Shown here piece after piece: positions 42,484 through 51,508 of a stretch of DNA of 64,000 nucleotides. The first letter of the stretch is position 1. Every line of letters begins with the position of its first letter. This DNA comes from Hygrocybe punicea (taxonomy: Eukaryota > Basidiomycota > Agaricomycetes > Agaricales > Hygrophoraceae). Both the position numbers and the translations under genes were made by a program. The notes below the pieces were generated by a model. The model made no database searches, was not told where the DNA came from, and was given only the letters and a program-made list of their open reading frames with translations. Location of the stretch: assembly GCA_963556145.1 (NCBI GenBank), contig OY744463.1, forward strand, positions 4,216,001-4,280,000. Direction: 5' to 3'.

Positions 42484-43153
42484 GAGTGAGCACCTCAAGC
42501 TTTCCAGCCTTGTTCTTGAGGTGGGATTTCATCGGCATGGCACTGTCCCTTCGCCTGTGGATCTCAAGCTGGTCATCGAGCTCCTTGACCTTCATTGCAT
42601 TGAGAAGAACTCGCTCTGTAACCACCTCGACCAATGCTAGTCTTGCAGTCACTTTGGCTTGCTTGCGTTTCCTCTCAACATCTTTTCGGTGTTTTTCTTC
42701 AACTTCGCGTTTCTCGTGTTCAATCAGCTTCACCCACTCCATTTCTTGAACTTTGCTGGCATCTAGGATTCGAGCTTCCTTGAGAAGGAACTCGTGATCT
42801 TCAGCTTGAAATTCTGCATCCATAAAAGCCTGAGTATTATTCCATGTGAAAGCCACTTGATCTGAGAAATGTTGAACAGTCATATTGGGGTTCAGACGAG
42901 CTGTCCAGCGCCACATCCCAAGAGCACCTTTATTTGCATCGTTGGTTGATGGCATAAATGCCAAATCATGTTCAGCAGCCGTAGCCAAGTCAATTGCACC
43001 ACCAATTTTGAATTCGGACGTGAATCGTTCCCAGGTGGCAAGAGCACCTTCGAAAAAAGCAACAAGCAGCTGTTTAAGATCTGGGAGATCTGGAAGCATT
43101 GCCAGAACTGCATAAACAGCAGCAGGAGATGTTTTCTTTATTTGATGATCCAT
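42484..43153 (-). pseudogene. N-terminal part of the outer-shell gene, unknown family
   Basis: Start ATG at 43153; 223 codons to the hAT insertion site, after which the frame continues only into transposon sequence. The product has L-G-M-W-R-W, P-N-M-T-V, E-D-H-E-F-L-L-K-E-A, a long Lys/Glu-rich helix and P-M-K-S-H-L-K-N-K-A-G-K. It resembles, from memory, conserved hypothetical proteins repeated in mushroom genomes; I cannot name a domain or function. It is the only gene of the outer shell and is disrupted here by the hAT unit. Confidence 0.55.
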
Positions 43154-44070
43154 GCATGCAAAGGGTCTGTTGCTGTTGAGCTAGAGATCATTTCTTTGGC
43201 CGGCGCAGAGAGTGAGCTTTTGGCATCTGAATTTGAAGGCCCAGGTCACCCAGCCTAGCTTGAGACAGCAAAACAGAGCAAAGACAGCAAAACAGAGCAG
43301 AACAGGGGATCCAGCCCTATCCAGAGAACATAAGAAGGAGAACACGAAAGCGTAGTGCAGAAATTGACAAGCAGTCGATCTAAGTTAATCAGTGGCCCGG
43401 CTGTGGCACTGGCTATTGTAGCATTTTAACTGTAACATAATTTCAAGCACCCAGACTCTATCTATGGAAAAACTACTTGGTGGATACTGGAGTACATTTA
43501 CTTCTTCATGTTACCTTGTAAAAAAGTGTGGAGAAAACCAAGTAGTAGTATCTGAAATGTCCCAGAACTGTTCAACATTTATTTTTTCTCGACGTAAAAA
43601 CATACTGAAACTACACTAGTCCACCATAACACAAGTATAATAGGTTACATTCAACTACACAGGTGTCTTGATTTTTCTAGGTTGCAGGAGAATCAGGAAA
43701 CATGTTACCGTAAGGACCGCTGAAGAGTGTTAACTGTGGCTTGCCGAGTTTTTGCCGGATGTCGTGGGAATATATTTTGGATCTTAGCACATTGCCCATC
43801 ACCAAAATGAGCTCCTATGAACAAGATTGTAGGGAGGAAATTGTTCAGTTTTGTAAGGGCTAGAAGCTCATATACCGTATTTTTCTTCATCTTTGTCATT
43901 TGAGCCTATCATCATGATTATTGTAGGGTTTCAAGCCTCATGCAGACAAACATAGTATAGATGTAATATTTGGCTCAAAGGACAAAAATAAAGCAAATCA
44001 CAGTATATGTACTTCTAGCCCTTAAAAAACTGAACAATTTCCTTCCTAAAATCTTGTTCGTAGGAGCTCA
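43154..44070. other. non-coding inner right flank of the shell, with an inverted duplication
   Basis: The arms 43806-43908 and 43973-44075 (starting ATGAGCTCCTA) are inverted copies about 90% identical, around a 65-base centre. A GACAGCAAAACAGAGC motif is repeated near 43265-43298. No gene seen. Confidence 0.6.
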
Positions 44071-44316
44071 TTTGATGCCATAAGTTAACAATATCATTTT
44101 GGATGTCAAAAAATACTGGTTTACCTTCTATTTCATCCACAACTCACCATACACTAAACATTGTCCCAATATAATTACAGGAGTAGATAGCCCTTTAGAA
44201 ATAGTACAAATTTCCCTCTGTAACTATCTCAATCCATGCTAGCTGAATTACTTTTATTTTTCTAAACTTCAAAAAATTTGAGTTAGTGTCAAGCTTGCTG
44301 CAAACGGCTGTAAAAT
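44071..44316 (-). repeat. right TIR of the outer shell
   Basis: Inverted partner of 31205-31460, ending GCTGTAAAA. Confidence 0.85.
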
Positions 44317-44365
44317 TAAATCTATTTGTATTGTTATCTCGCTTGTGAAAATATTGTAAAAAGTA

Positions 44366-44888
44366 AGGTTATCTAAATGCAGTATTCACAATGCTGGCAA
44401 TTATTTGGTCTCCAGATATTCATGCACAAAGCCACATGCCTGAATATCTGAAGACCAAATACAGTGTTCAATGGCTCCTTTGAACACTACCAGTCCTTTG
44501 AACACCCTGATATAATTGATTCTGTACTGATTTCTACTGCTAAAAAATGTTCGAATTCCTTCAGTGTATTATCTGAACCTATCTAGATATTGTTTTTTAA
44601 TCAGAACCACCAATAAAATTAGAAACTGAATATTCATAAAGTAGAGAGAAATCTGATCACTCCTTTGAACACTAATGTTTTGACCATAAAGCATTCCAGT
44701 ATCAACAGATTTCTTTAAAAATTGGTATGAGAGGTCTTGTGATATATGAGCAACCTTCTGTCTATTCAGATTTTGTTCAAGATAATTTGGCTACCTGTGG
44801 CATTTGAGGGTAATTTTTGTGTTCAAAGGAGCCATTGAATACTGTAGTTTAAAATTCTGCCTGTGCTGATACCACTTTTAGATAACCT
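44366..44888. mobile_element. 523-bp TA-flanked MITE
   Basis: Ends AGGTTATCTAAA and its inverse with TA duplicated outside (44364-44365, 44889-44890). A second inner inverted pair around TTCAATGGCTCC (44464 and 44829) and a CAGATATTCA hairpin near 44413-44456 are inside. No gene. Confidence 0.8.
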
Positions 44889-45008
44889 TATTGTTTACAA
44901 CTTAACACCAAAAATGATTTTAAATAAATGTCCAAAAACAGCAAATTCTGTATAAGTGCCACAACTCGCTGAAAACATGAAGGATCATCATCAGAGTAGC
45001 ACCAGAAT

Positions 45009-45089
45009 AGTGTTTTCTCAACTCAGCTGGTCAGGAAAATCAGAACGGGGATCAGCTTTTCCTGACCAGCCGAGTTGAGGCAACACTAC
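45009..45089. mobile_element. 81-bp hAT-like mini-MITE
   Basis: A hairpin with arms of about 30 bases (GTGTTTTCTCAACTC ... GAGTTGAGGCAACAC) and a 17-base loop, flanked by exact 8-bp ACCAGAAT (45001-45008, 45090-45097). Confidence 0.75.
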
Positions 45090-45374
45090 ACCAGAATGCT
45101 CATAAGAATTAGTACTACAAGGGATTGCGCCTTCACTCTGGAATGTTTGTTTATTCGATCAGGGATTTGTACACGATATTTGTAGTATACATCTCAATGT
45201 CATCATTTGGTAGTAGGACATGACAGTCCGTTCTTTTGTGGACACGGTGTGGTGAACGCGGCCTTTGTAGGCGCGGATTCGGGGTGGGCAAGTTCTTGTC
45301 GTTGGGGTGAAAACCCAAAACTCAACTTGTTTGTATGTATGTACACAAAACACTATATAGGTACTGTATAGTAT

Positions 45375-45698
45375 TTATAAAGGGAGTGTATGAAGGAAAT
45401 GGAATATAATCAAGAGAGGGGAATGCAGAGGGAAGGGGGATGAAGGAAAATAGAAGAATACGTGCTCACAGAGATATGGATCTCTACAACGGGAGAGGGC
45501 GGTGTAAAGCTGTCCATGAGCGAATACGGGGGTTCGGAGGTCGACAATTGTTTTATCTAAGGTCAAGCTGAGGCAGCCATGGAATGTGCAGGCATAGGCA
45601 AGGCGAAGGGGTGTTTGAAGGCGTACGATGGTCCAGCTTGTGTAGGCAGGTGTGAATTTGAACGTGATTCAAGGGATGCAATGTATTGAGCCAAGCGC
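45375..45698 (-). pseudogene. Helitron helicase, C-terminal fragment
   Basis: Minus-strand frame with F-K-F-T-P-A-Y-T-S-W, L-R-L-A-Y-A-C-T-F-H-G-C, D-L-R-T-P-V-F-A and H-G-Q-L-Y-T-A-L-S-R-C-R, the last motifs of the Pif1-type helicase of Helitron Rep/Hel proteins. A TGA at 45669-45671 replaces an Arg before I-T-F. The fragment abuts the LTR at 45699; most of the helicase between this and 47335 is missing. Confidence 0.85.
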
Positions 45699-47070
45699 TG
45701 TTATGTGAATGTTTGTTTCACCAAGAATTACCGGAGTTGACTTTGTTCAGGTACCTTCTTGTTGTTCGTGGGTTTCTAATATCTAAATAACCTATCAGGA
45801 AGGGGTTTGTGGGTATATGTACTATATGAATCAATAGAATGTAATAGTGAGGTCTCTTCAATTAAGAATTGAGACTTTGAGTAGGTATGAATAGCAATTG
45901 GGTGTGTGATGTACTGAAAATACTAATATTCACTACTGGAATATAAAAATATGAACTAATGAATACTGATAACAATATTCACCAGTTGAATATGGACAGT
46001 TTTGGCTACAAGGCCTATTCAATCAAGAGTATCTCTGGGTATTATAATATCTGACTTAAATCCGAAGCTTCAAACGCACATTGGCTACTAGTTCAGGGAT
46101 ATCTTTAATACCTTTTGAATACTCTGTTTTGTTTAGGATGAAACCTTAACCTTAGAAGTGTATCTAGCTGACTAATGCTGACTAATGAATTGATTGGACT
46201 GAGTGAACTGGGTGAATTCTCCTTGATGACAAGGGGGAACTCAGAGAATGATAGAATAAGAGTGAACTAGACTGGATTGCAAGCACTAGCTACTACAATG
46301 AGTAACTACTAGTACTAAGAGAATGAGGGATCACACTGTGTGAACCCAACTAAGAGTGACTACTGAGTGGTGAGGGGGGAAATCCTACTGACTACTGGAA
46401 TTTGGGGGCCCTATTTATACTGTTGGAGAACAATGGGGGACTGAGAACAATGGGAAAGTAAGAACAATAGGACTGAGTCATGAGAACAATGGATGGCATC
46501 AAAGAGGCTGTGAACAATGGGCTCTATCTCCATTTGGACTGTTTAGAACAATAGACTGCTCAGAAAAATAGACCATTGTCTTTATGTAAGCAGAATATCA
46601 CAATCACTCTCTGATGCATCTTATCTTATCATTATCTTATCATCCTCTTGTTCACATCTTATCTAATCATTTCCCATTATCTAGCTGAGCCGCTTTTGAT
46701 CAATACAAGTAAACAAGATTTGTAATCAATCCATTACTGCTAATATAGGTAAGAATGCTAGTTGGGCTTGTCACCTTGCACGCGCAATACAGAGAAATAT
46801 ATAATAAATACTAATGAGTGGGGGATGTGCCTCTGTGCACCATATATAAACGGCTAGGTCTGGGCATTGCTAGTGAAGCCATAATAAATGATATAAAGGT
46901 AAGCATATATGCTATTTGTGTCTGTTCACTAGCATGCGTAATGTGGAAAGGCATAGAATGGGTACTAATGAGTGTAGGTGTGCATCCATAGTGTTGCACT
47001 TAAATATCTAAGTCCGTGGTCCCATGGTAAACCCATGACATTACACCCAAAAACACTTGGGGTCATGACA
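45699..47070 (-). repeat. Gypsy-type LTR, inverted copy of 38920-41092
   Basis: 1372 bp from TGTCATGACCC (right end) to ATAACA (left end) on the minus strand, matching the solo LTR without its MITE. Flanking tetramers differ (CCGA before, GCGC after, in LTR orientation), so it is not a simple solo LTR: sequence was lost on at least one side, together with the central helicase. Confidence 0.85.
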
Positions 47071-47334
47071 TCGGCCGACGTCGTTGATCCAGGTGGTGTG
47101 TGTGATGGGATGTGGGAAGCCATAGATGCAACAATTGCCATGACAACATTGGCTGTTTTCAGTCATTAAATGGTCAGATGAATGTGTCATCCATTTCTTT
47201 ATTTTCATGCAAAGCTGGAGATTGTCTGTTGGTAATTCAGCCTTTATGATCATGTTGATACAGGAGAATGGGAGTTCAGGATGCAACTTTTGATATAAAA
47301 TACAGTATGAGGGTGGGAAGAAACATAGCAATTT

Positions 47335-47740
47335 GTAAAGCTGACCTTAATGACGACGTGTGCATGTGGTAAGCCTCTTTTTTGGAATACAATGACTTTG
47401 ATGATATAGATGCAAACATCGAACTTGGTCTTCAAGAGGTCGATAAGACATTGGAGATGTAGCTTGAAAGCTCTGATGACGATTACGGGTGTGTCGGTGG
47501 CAGACTGACCGGCATGAAGGCATTCCCTGATTTTGGGCCAATCTGGGTTGCAGGTCATGGTTATGAACATAGACGGCTTGCCGTAAGTGCGTGCCAGAGC
47601 TAAACTGTCTGCAGTTTGTTCTGAGGCCCATTTGGATGAACCTATGAAGCTAGCAGGGAGCGTTATGACTGTTACAGATCGCTTCTGCAGTGGGCTCCGG
47701 CAACAATCAACTTAACTGGGAGGCGGTTTCCAGAGGAGAG
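47335..47740 (-). pseudogene. Helitron Rep (HUH) domain fragment
   Basis: Minus-strand frames read L-P-A-S-F-I-G-S and L-A-R-T-Y-G-K-P-S-M, F-I-T-M-T-C-N-P-D-W-P-K-I, I-R-A-F-K-L and F-Q-K-R-G-L-P-H-A-H, the last being the two-His nuclease motif of Helitron rolling-circle Rep. The following Tyr region is not intact. The frame shifts once near 47570-47590. Confidence 0.85.
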
Positions 47741-49092
47741 AAGAGCAGCTTTCATTGTTGCTTACAGCTAAGACAACACTGCTAAGAGGGGGGGTTCAAG
47801 GTTGAATGTCATTGCGAGCCATGGGGGTTACCCAAAACAAGATGAGTCTGCCCCAAGAACCAGACTAAACGTAAGGAAAAGAAAGAAGAAAAAGTCCGAA
47901 CCAACAACAAGAACAGTATATATAGTGACTGGTCTTGAGGGGAGGTAAATAGAAATGCAACCTTGAAGCTACAACATGTCCAACTACACCATGTGTTCAC
48001 CATGAAGCACACATGAGGCGTCCTCATGTCGATGTTCTCACGATCCAACTGGAGGCCTAGGTGTCATTGAGAATGGAAGAAGTCCGGATGACTCGGATGA
48101 TTTGTCATCAGATCATGTGACAAGCAGAATTGCCAATTTGGGGTCTACACCTGCTGTAACGGGCAAGTGTGCAGTCTGGCAAGTGCATTGCATGGTTGGG
48201 TTGAAGAGGGGTATCATCCAGTGTGAGATTGGTGAAGTGAATGTCTTGAGGTGGTGTGGATGTAGCAGCAAGGTTGGCATAAAAGAAAACAAAGGAATGT
48301 GCGGAGGAAAAAACCAACAAAGACAGTGGGCTAGTCGAGGTCAGACATGTGAACAGCATAAGCTGTACCGGATGACGATGTCTGTGTCAATGACGTATCG
48401 AGGGGCGATGTCTTGTTCTGTGTGTAGAACAATGCGGTCCACCTGATGTCGGTATTCGTCCAAGAAAGGGTATTGTTGTAAATGAGTGTGGGCGGTATCA
48501 AGGTTATGGATGGAAAAGGATAAATGAACGTGGGTCCAGGTTTCGAGTCATGGCACGAGTGACAAGCTGTGAGAATAAGATGTTGGGTACTGCATTGAAG
48601 CGATGTCATGTGAACAATAAATGATAGGGGTCGGTTCACTGTATTGGGAAGTCATATGGTCTGTGGTTGAAGTCTGAAGGTATGTGCTTTGGCGATGGTT
48701 GGATTGGAGGGAACAGTGAAATGTCCTGTGATCGAGGATTGTTCAGGGCATGCATGCAGGTGAGGAATGTCATCGGATCGTCAGGGAGGATAATGGTAGG
48801 CACGGGGTATGAATATGGAAACCAAATATCCGAGAATGGCAATTGTCAATTACGTGTCGATATATTGTCAAGGTGGAGGTCGGATGTATCAATGGCGGAA
48901 GGGCGTCTATGCCAAAGATAGATCATGACAATGTAGAAACCAATCAGAAAGGTGATGGCAATGCTGCCAATAACAATTACGGTAATGAGCTGTGTCGGGA
49001 GTACAGCCATTGTGTATCGGTTTGTCATGGGATAGAGTAAACAAGATATTGAACAGAAAAGACAATAGCGATGATGTCTGTTGGCAAGGAGA
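47741..49092 (-). other. segment interrupting the Helitron gene, origin unknown
   Basis: In an intact Helitron the two flanking parts would be contiguous within a few dozen residues. Here 1.35 kb of sequence with several 60-110 codon minus-strand frames intervenes, including a membrane-type peptide (separate entry). It could be an inserted element or captured gene fragments; no TIRs or LTRs were found. Confidence 0.4.
48846..49028 (-). CDS. small single-pass membrane peptide frame (60 aa)
   Basis: Frame from an ATG at 49028: about 22 hydrophobic residues (L-I-T-V-I-V-I-G-S-I-A-I-T-F-L-I-G-F-Y-I-V), then W-H-R-R and a polar tail. A longer open frame continues upstream to 49358. Inside a broken Helitron, so it may be a captured exon or chance. 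Confidence 0.25.
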   Translation of the reverse strand: MTNRYTMAVLPTQLITVIVIGSIAITFLIGFYIVMIYLWHRRPSAIDTSDLHLDNISTRN

Positions 49093-50256
49093 TTATTCGG
49101 GTACAGCAAGGTCACATGGGATATGTCCATGGTCGGTCTGGATTGTTCTAGAAGAAAGGATAAAGAGGGAACAAGAACAAGAATAAACAAAAATGTCCAA
49201 AAGAAGACAAAAGACAAAGGGGAATAAAAAAGGAAGGTGTGGTAAAGTGGAATCGTCATGGTGGGGTAACGGAGTTGGAATCGGAGTTGCGGAGTTGTAA
49301 AATGTAACAATGTCATCAGCAGCATCTTCGTTGTGGTCTGAATTTTTCGCATCTTCATTCCTTTTTTGCAGACTCTCTTTAATAAAATTCAGATGTTGTT
49401 CCTCAATGTGTGAATACATATCGCATAGATACTCAGAAGATAAGTGGCCAAAGATAAGAAAATGTTTGTCACATAGAATGCGACATCAATACCAAAGTCG
49501 TTGGGTGAGAGCAGGTGTGATAGGATGTACACTGCCATCGTTGGGTGAGGTCAGCCCCCAGCCGGGGGTGCCATGAGGAAATAGGAGGGGATATTGGAGT
49601 GGCTTGTAGTGGCAACTGAGGGAGGGCATGAATGTTGGCGCTAAGTCAGAAATTTTCCAGATAAGGATGGTTCTGGGATGGACAACATTTGAAGCGTTGG
49701 CATGCATGATGGCCACAAAATTGCCAGTGGAGGAGAAGTCTCCCAATTCGAGTGCAGAACAGTTGTTTTTGGAGGTGTTATGAAAAAGCTTTAAATTTTG
49801 CAAGTACGGGTTGCATTCTAATAAGTCATCTCTGAATGCGTGTGTCCATGTGAGAGGGACGTTAAATTCGCTGGCATTTGTTTCCCATTCGTTCTCGTCA
49901 TATAAGAACCAATGCATGCTGTGGTTGCCTGCTTTCACATCGAAAATGCGGTGATAGGTTCTGCCTGTGATTGCAACGGAAGCGATTCCTGTGTGAAAGT
50001 GCATGAAGCCATTAGTGGCCCTGATTGCCATAAATGAGAAAAGATTATTTAGATGTTGTGAATCTTTTGAGATTTTTGTGGTATGTCTTGGATCTTGAAT
50101 GATGGCATGTAATTGGGGCGGTAAAGGGGGGAGCTGAGGTATAAGCCATTTTCCTTTGTTGCAACAGAAGCTGTCACTTTCAGCTTTGAGTAATGACGCG
50201 CCGCAAATGTGACAGTTATGGTTCCAAACAGATGGCCGCCATCGCAAATGCCGCAT
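49093..50256 (-). pseudogene. Helitron Rep/Hel N-terminal region
   Basis: Minus-strand frame with the N-terminal zinc-finger-like box C-H-I-C-G ... F-C-C-N-K-G-K, then P-L-P-P-Q-L, F-M-A-I-R-A-T, H-T-G-I-A-S and L-Q-Y-P-L-L-F-P-H-G-T-P-G-W, and after a TGA (49486-49488; Arg expected after L-W-Y) the segment Y-L-C-D-M-Y-S-H-I-E-E. The order matches fungal Helitron proteins upstream of the HUH domain. The coding start may be near 50438 in another frame. Confidence 0.85.
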
Positions 50257-50620
50257 ATGGTTATTGAATGTTTCCCACCATGGGGGTTCCGAAGTGGATG
50301 TGGTTTTGTTGGGAATATCCTGTTGTTGGCACAGTGATTGTGAGTGAAGACATGTTCAAAAGGTACGCACTTTGTGGGATCTTTTGTCATGTTTCTTTTC
50401 AGCACATCTTTTTTTGCTGCGAACATGTTCGGCTTCAAGAGAGAGTGGCATCATTTGTGTGAATGCAAAAGTTGGAGGGAAATATGGATTGATTATAGGA
50501 AGCAAAGGATGTCTTGACGTATGAGTGAGACATGGTTAGTGAGAGCGATCGGGATGATCAAGATGATAGATTTTGTATTGGGAGAAGGATATAACATGGG
50601 AAGGGAGTGAGCGAGGGATC

Positions 50621-51264
50621 TATGGCCAGTCAGGGGTACACCCGCAGTGCTCTGGGGCTGTACTCGGACCCGTACCCGTCACGGGTACGTACCCGAGGCC
50701 AAAAGTACGGGTATGGCACGGGTTTTGCAGGGGTACAGGAAGAAACATGCAAAATACCCCATTTTTACCTGTTTTTGGTGGTTTTTATGGTTATTGTGGA
50801 CAGAATACTGGCCGGATCCCTTTAGTGTAAAGAAACACAATGTTTAGAATACTGTGGGGAGTGTTGAGAGCATTTTTACATACTTTTACAAGCAATGATT
50901 CTCATTATATCCCTCAAAAACATGCAAAATACCCCATTTTTACCTGTTTTTGGTGGTTTTTATGGTTATTGTGGACGGAATACTGGTCGGATCCCTTTAG
51001 TGTAAAGGAGCACAATGTTCGGAATACTGTGGGGAGTGTTGAGAGCATTTTTACATATTTTTACAAGCAATGATTCTCATTATATCCCTCAAAAATAGCG
51101 AAAAATACCCCAAAAATTGAGTTTTTGATGTTTCTTCTCCCAAAAAAAATACAGCCCATACCCGCGTGGGTACTGCGGGTATTCTGAGGCTGGACTCGTA
51201 CCCTTAACCCGTGGTACCCGTACTCTTAACCCCTGGGGGTATTGCATACCCTTGACCTGCGCTA
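50621..51264. mobile_element. 644-bp hAT-type MITE with internal 175-bp tandem duplication
   Basis: Exact 8-bp duplication GAGGGATC flanks it (50613-50620, 51265-51272). Ends TATGGCCAGTCAGGGGTA and the inverse of TAGCGCAGGTCAAGGGTA agree at 13 of 18 positions. ACCCGTACCC-type motifs sit near both ends. The centre is a tandem repeat of about 175 bp (50746-50920, 50921-51094). No gene. Confidence 0.8.
50746..51094 (+). repeat. two tandem copies of a 175-bp unit
   Basis: The copies start CATGCAAAATACCCC at 50746 and 50921 and differ at a handful of positions. They lie wholly inside the hAT-type MITE. Confidence 0.9.
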
Positions 51265-51272
51265 GAGGGATC

Positions 51273-51508
51273 CATAAACATTGAAACATGAATTCACACG
51301 CAACAAATGCAGTGGAGGGACAAAGTAGGGGGCTGATGCATATGCATGTGTTATTTTGAGGCCACTTGTGCATGTTGATTCGGATCAGGATGAGGATGTC
51401 GGACGGTGTGGTAATAGTAAGTTGCCAAATTCATTTTTACGTTTGTCTTGTTCTTATATACAATCAGCATATTGGCGTGTACATAATATGGATGGGAAGA
51501 CAATAACA
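51273..51508. other. non-coding spacer left of the OB-like gene
   Basis: AT-rich, no recognised feature. Confidence 0.4.

Larger units (their letters stand above)
31205..44316. mobile_element. outer TIR shell enclosing a 13-kb nested transposon stack
   Basis: 31205-31460 and 44071-44316 are inverted copies, about 95% identical over 245-256 bases. Subtracting the integrase element (31472-37355) and the hAT unit (37680-42483) leaves about 2.4 kb whose only gene is the broken minus-strand frame 43153-42484 plus 37671-37381. I find no clean target-site duplication directly outside the TIRs, so the real ends may lie slightly further out or one end has been altered. Confidence 0.65.

Noticed and set aside
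45181..45360. Helitron 3' hairpin and CTRR end
   Set aside because: I looked for a GC-rich hairpin followed by CTRR in the right orientation and found no convincing one.
38920..47070. The two LTR copies as ends of one retrotransposon
   Set aside because: They are in inverted orientation, and a different set of elements lies between them; the left copy has its own GCGT duplication.
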